NCBI GenBank assembly: GCA_029253805.1
Contig: JAQWYU010000168.1
Coordinates: 1 to 9,033, forward strand
Length of the DNA: 9,033 nt
Direction: 5' to 3'
Source: Flavobacteriaceae bacterium
Lineage (GTDB): Bacteria > Bacteroidota > Bacteroidia > Flavobacteriales > Flavobacteriaceae
Shown here: in pieces, positions 6,912-9,033 of the stretch
Numbering within the stretch: the first letter of the stretch is position 1
Layout: each line of letters begins with the position of its first letter
Translations under genes and position numbers: made by a program
Notes under the pieces: generated by a model
The model's input: the letters and a program-made list of their open reading frames with translations, nothing else
The model's database searches: none
Told to the model about the DNA's origin: nothing

Positions 6912-6995
6912 GCTGAAGTGGTGGAATTGGTAGACACGTTGGACTTAAAATCCAATGTCCATTAGGACGTACGGGTTCAAGTCCCGTCTTCAGTA
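6912..6995 (+). tRNA. tRNA-Leu (anticodon UAA)
   Basis: 84-nt class II tRNA. Acceptor GCTGAAG (6912-6918) pairs with CTTCAGT (6988-6994, one G-U), discriminator A6995. The anticodon stem is TTGGA/TCCAA with loop CTTAAAA (6944-6950), anticodon TAA at 6946-6948. The long variable arm forms GTCC-ATTA-GGAC (6957-6968), typical of leucine tRNAs. The T arm is ACGGG-TTCAAGT-CCCGT. CCA is not encoded. It lies 26 nt after tRNA-Gly and directly before a terminator, so the pair is probably one transcript. Confidence 0.97.
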
Positions 6996-7002
6996 CGATA
7001 AG

Positions 7003-7043
7003 AATCCGTAATTACTTTGTTTATAAAGTGTTACGGATTTTTT
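7003..7043 (+). terminator. Rho-independent terminator of the tRNA unit
   Basis: AATCCGTAA (7003-7011) and TTACGGATT (7031-7039) form a perfect 9-bp stem. Within its loop ACTTT and AAAGT can pair further. A short T run follows (to 7043). It begins 7 nt after the tRNA-Leu 3' end, the expected place. Confidence 0.8.
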
Positions 7044-7278
7044 AGTTTAATATTTGTTCGAATTTCGTATGAATAGACTTATTCACTATAGTTTTAAGTA
7101 ACTTATTATCTACTTTTTTCACGCTGCACTACTTGTTAGCATTATGAAGTAAGTAATTAATTACATACTCACTGAGATATGATTAAACTTGCTAATATAA
7201 AAGCTCTACGAGTTTTAATGATTCTATTTATATCAATGAGTAAATGCTAAAATTTGTTATTAAATAAATTTAACAAAA
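7044..7278. other. AT-rich intergenic stretch without recognisable gene
   Basis: 235 nt between the tRNA terminator and the 3' end of the convergent sulfatase gene. I see no coding region, RNA gene or repeat family. The only structures are a 12-bp AT palindrome, GTAATTAATTAC (7153-7164), probably chance, and a possible weak terminator for the sulfatase gene at the right end. Confidence 0.6.
7253..7277 (-). terminator. Weak hairpin downstream of the sulfatase gene
   Basis: TTTGTTA (7253-7259) and TAACAAA (7271-7277) form a 7-bp stem with an 11-nt loop just beyond the sulfatase stop. Reading leftward it is followed by a TTTT run. The stem is almost all A-T pairs, so it would be a poor intrinsic terminator; only its position supports it. 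Confidence 0.3.
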
Positions 7279-8736
7279 TCAATTAATTCCTTCAATATTA
7301 TTTTTATAGACTGAATGTAAAGTTGAACTTAACTCTAAAACTGTTTTTTTAAACTCTTTTTTATCTACAATATTTATATTTTCTTTTTTATTTATTCTGT
7401 GATCGTATAGCATAGTGGTGATAACTGAATTATCTGTGGGGTCTATAAATTCAGTGTAACTAAATTCTCTAGTTTTTAGTGTAAATCCATTTGTTCTTTT
7501 AATTAAAACATGTTCTTTACCCTTAGATTCTGTATTATTTAGAATAGGGACCAAACTTACTCCGTCTAATTGGTTCTTTGGGGTTTTTAACCCACATATT
7601 TCAGTAAGTGTAGGGTAAATATCAACTAAATCGATTAATGCTTTAGTTGATCCATTAGCCTTAGAAAGCGGATTATAAATAATTAGAGGCACTTGAGTAG
7701 AAGTATTATAATTTGTAAATTTAGCCCATTGTGTATGCTCTTGTAGATTATACCCATGGTCAGAAACGAAGACAACAACTGTGCTCTGATCTAAATCTTG
7801 CTCTTTTAGCTCATTTAATATTTTTCCAATCAAGGCATCTGTGTAGGATACTGTAGCATAATAACCATGAATCAGTTTTAGCGCTAGGCTATCTGGAACA
7901 GGGCCTTTTGGAATGTTCGAATATGCTCTCATTTCTGCCCAGTCACTTATACTTAACTGTGGCGCATCTTTGGGTGTATAGTTGTAGTTCTCAGGTTGCT
8001 TAATCTCAGATCTATCGTATAAGTCCCAGTATTTTTTAGGAGCATTAAACGGTAAATGAGGGCTAATAAACCCTGCAGTTAAAAAGAAGGGCTTGCCACT
8101 TTTTTTAAGTTTCTTAATATCTCGGATTACTTTTTCTGTCAATAGGCCATCAATATATGTGAAGTCTGATACGTCTGCGCTTTCAAATGCTGGCCCTGTA
8201 TTTGTTTTTTTATATTCGGAAATATTATTTTGCGTTTGATAGTCCTTCCATAGAGATTGCCAATAATCAGTAGGAGCCATATCTTTATTGTTTTCGTCGA
8301 AAGCATAGGGTCGCCAAATTTCATCCCAGTCTATTTCTTTGTCGTCAAGGTGATGATAAATTTTGCCGTTAGAAATTGTTGTATAGTTGTTGTTTTTAAA
8401 TAATTGCGGAAGTGTAATTGCTTTGGGAACTTCTTTTTCAACGAATGTTTTGTAATCTAAAAATCTATTTTTTGTTGGTAGCATCCCTGTTAACATGCTA
8501 GCTCGTGAAGCTCCACAAACAGGCACATTTGAATATGCATTTGTAAATTTAACCCCTTTACTCGCTAACGCATCTATATTTGGAGATATTATTTGTTTAG
8601 CACCAAAGCTAGCTAGTTCTGGCCGCAAATCATCAATATATAGTAATAAGACATTTGGTTTTGTGCTAGGCTGTTTAATTTTTAATCCCTTACAGCCTAA
8701 TAGGGCTAGGAAGACGAGGATTGGTATTTTTCTCAT
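7279..8736 (-). CDS. Lipoprotein sulfatase, iduronate-2-sulfatase-like (S1 family)
   Basis: 485-residue formylglycine-dependent sulfatase that would hydrolyse a sulfate ester, probably on a sulfated glycan. The N-terminus is a lipoprotein signal: basic MRK, hydrophobic stretch, lipobox LLGC with C15 as the lipidated residue, so it is exported and membrane-anchored. Active-site parts: Ca-binding D35-D36 in YIDDLRPE; C74-G-A-S-R78, the C-x-A-x-R form of the maturation motif whose cysteine becomes formylglycine; GK (124-125) in NGKIYHH; SPHLPF (225-230) with H227; SDHG (325-328) with D326 and H327; QWAKFTN with K339. The motif spacing and surrounding sequence (DDLRPEL, SPNIDALA, SRASMLTG, TLPQLFK, GKIYH) match the iduronate-2-sulfatase branch. 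The length is normal. No SusC/SusD, regulator or maturase lies in view. The exact substrate cannot be inferred. Confidence 0.93.
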   Translation of the reverse strand: MRKIPILVFLALLGCKGLKIKQPSTKPNVLLLYIDDLRPELASFGAKQIISPNIDALASKGVKFTNAYSNVPVCGASRASMLTGMLPTKNRFLDYKTFVEKEVPKAITLPQLFKNNNYTTISNGKIYHHLDDKEIDWDEIWRPYAFDENNKDMAPTDYWQSLWKDYQTQNNISEYKKTNTGPAFESADVSDFTYIDGLLTEKVIRDIKKLKKSGKPFFLTAGFISPHLPFNAPKKYWDLYDRSEIKQPENYNYTPKDAPQLSISDWAEMRAYSNIPKGPVPDSLALKLIHGYYATVSYTDALIGKILNELKEQDLDQSTVVVFVSDHGYNLQEHTQWAKFTNYNTSTQVPLIIYNPLSKANGSTKALIDLVDIYPTLTEICGLKTPKNQLDGVSLVPILNNTESKGKEHVLIKRTNGFTLKTREFSYTEFIDPTDNSVITTMLYDHRINKKENINIVDKKEFKKTVLELSSTLHSVYKNNIEGIN

Positions 8737-9033
8737 AATTTATTAATAAGAATGAATTTACAAAATAAAATCTTTGAGAATAAATTATTTTTTTAATGTA
8801 AACAAACGATTTTATTTTTCATTATTTTAAAATTGAAAGACTAATTTAGAAATTATATATATTTCGTTTAATTGCCCAATGTTTTTTCTTTTTGCTGAAT
8901 TTGACATATTTATCAATTTTCTGGCGAAAAACTTTAAAAACTTATTTTAAGCACTTTTAAGCTGTTTTTTTATTTAGCACAAATACTATCTTGAAAAAAT
9001 AATTTTAACTTATTAAATGCGCTTAAAATAAGC
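8737..9033. other. Non-coding, very AT-rich right-end region
   Basis: 297 nt upstream of the sulfatase gene with no credible ORF in any frame. I found no exact TAnnTTTG box facing the sulfatase; TTATTTTG on the minus strand just upstream of its start is a one-mismatch candidate. The last 94 nt carry a repeat array described separately. Confidence 0.6.
8940..9033. repeat. Inverted-repeat array of GCTTAwwwTAAGC-type palindromes, cut by window edge
   Basis: CTTATTTTAAGC (8941-8952) is the exact reverse complement of GCTTAAAATAAG (9021-9032). Each copy is itself a near-palindrome: 9021-9033 reads GCTTA-AAA-TAAGC with perfect 5-bp arms, and 8940-8952 has the same form with one outer mismatch. A half-site TTTTAAGC recurs at 8945-8952 and 8955-8962, exactly 10 bp apart. 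The two palindromes start 81 bp apart. This could be a set of operator sites or the edge of a larger repeat; AT-richness lowers confidence. Confidence 0.45.

Noticed and set aside
6814..7043. tRNA pair as a possible integration site for a mobile element
   Set aside because: No integrase gene and no direct repeat of a tRNA 3' end are visible in the 2 kb to the right.
7153..7164. Perfect palindrome GTAATTAATTAC
   Set aside because: Ten of twelve bases are A or T in a very AT-rich gap with no gene start nearby, so chance is the simplest explanation.
8139..8746. Short open frames on both strands within the sulfatase gene
   Set aside because: They overlap a gene with a complete sulfatase active site and show no independent features.

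Overview
The window looks like ordinary chromosome from a member of the Bacteroidota, most likely a marine or aquatic flavobacterium. It is AT-rich, genes start without Shine-Dalgarno sequences, and several intergenic regions carry the TAnnTTTG -7 promoter element typical of this phylum. The HPPK-deoxynucleoside kinase fusion, the GH3-family and DUF2797 proteins and the lipoprotein sulfatase also fit that group. No insertion sequence, phage gene, CRISPR array or integrase is visible.

Left part (1-2293): a GH3-family adenylating enzyme cut by the window edge reads leftward. It diverges from a DUF2797 protein with a four-cysteine zinc site and a region resembling a GIY-YIG fold. DUF2797 converges on a YhhQ-type queuosine-precursor transporter, and the two stop codons share the four bases TTAA. 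The middle part (2362-4013) starts with a FolK (HPPK) protein fused to a P-loop deoxynucleoside kinase, transcribed divergently from yhhQ. It converges on a short SpoU/TrmH-type RNA 2'-O-methyltransferase, again with a 4-nt stop overlap, and a perfect 16-bp palindrome sits at that junction. A compact, partly symmetric promoter region separates the methyltransferase from mutS.

Right part (4119-9033): full-length mutS with a TTG start is followed by a well-formed promoter, a boxA-like leader, tRNA-Gly(GCC), tRNA-Leu(UAA) and an intrinsic terminator. A 235-nt stretch without genes comes next. It is followed by a leftward, lipid-anchored formylglycine-type sulfatase resembling iduronate-2-sulfatase. 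The last 297 nt are non-coding and very AT-rich, and end in an inverted-repeat array cut by the window edge.

The genes form small units in alternating directions, not one pathway. The common theme is nucleotide, tRNA and genome maintenance: folate plus deoxynucleoside salvage, queuosine precursor uptake, RNA methylation, mismatch repair and tRNAs. The sulfatase stands apart as a polysaccharide-utilisation type function. I see no strong evidence for a new multi-gene system. The best leads are the possible nuclease fold in DUF2797, the embedded palindrome at the folK/methyltransferase junction, the symmetric trmH-mutS promoter, and the repeat array at the right edge.
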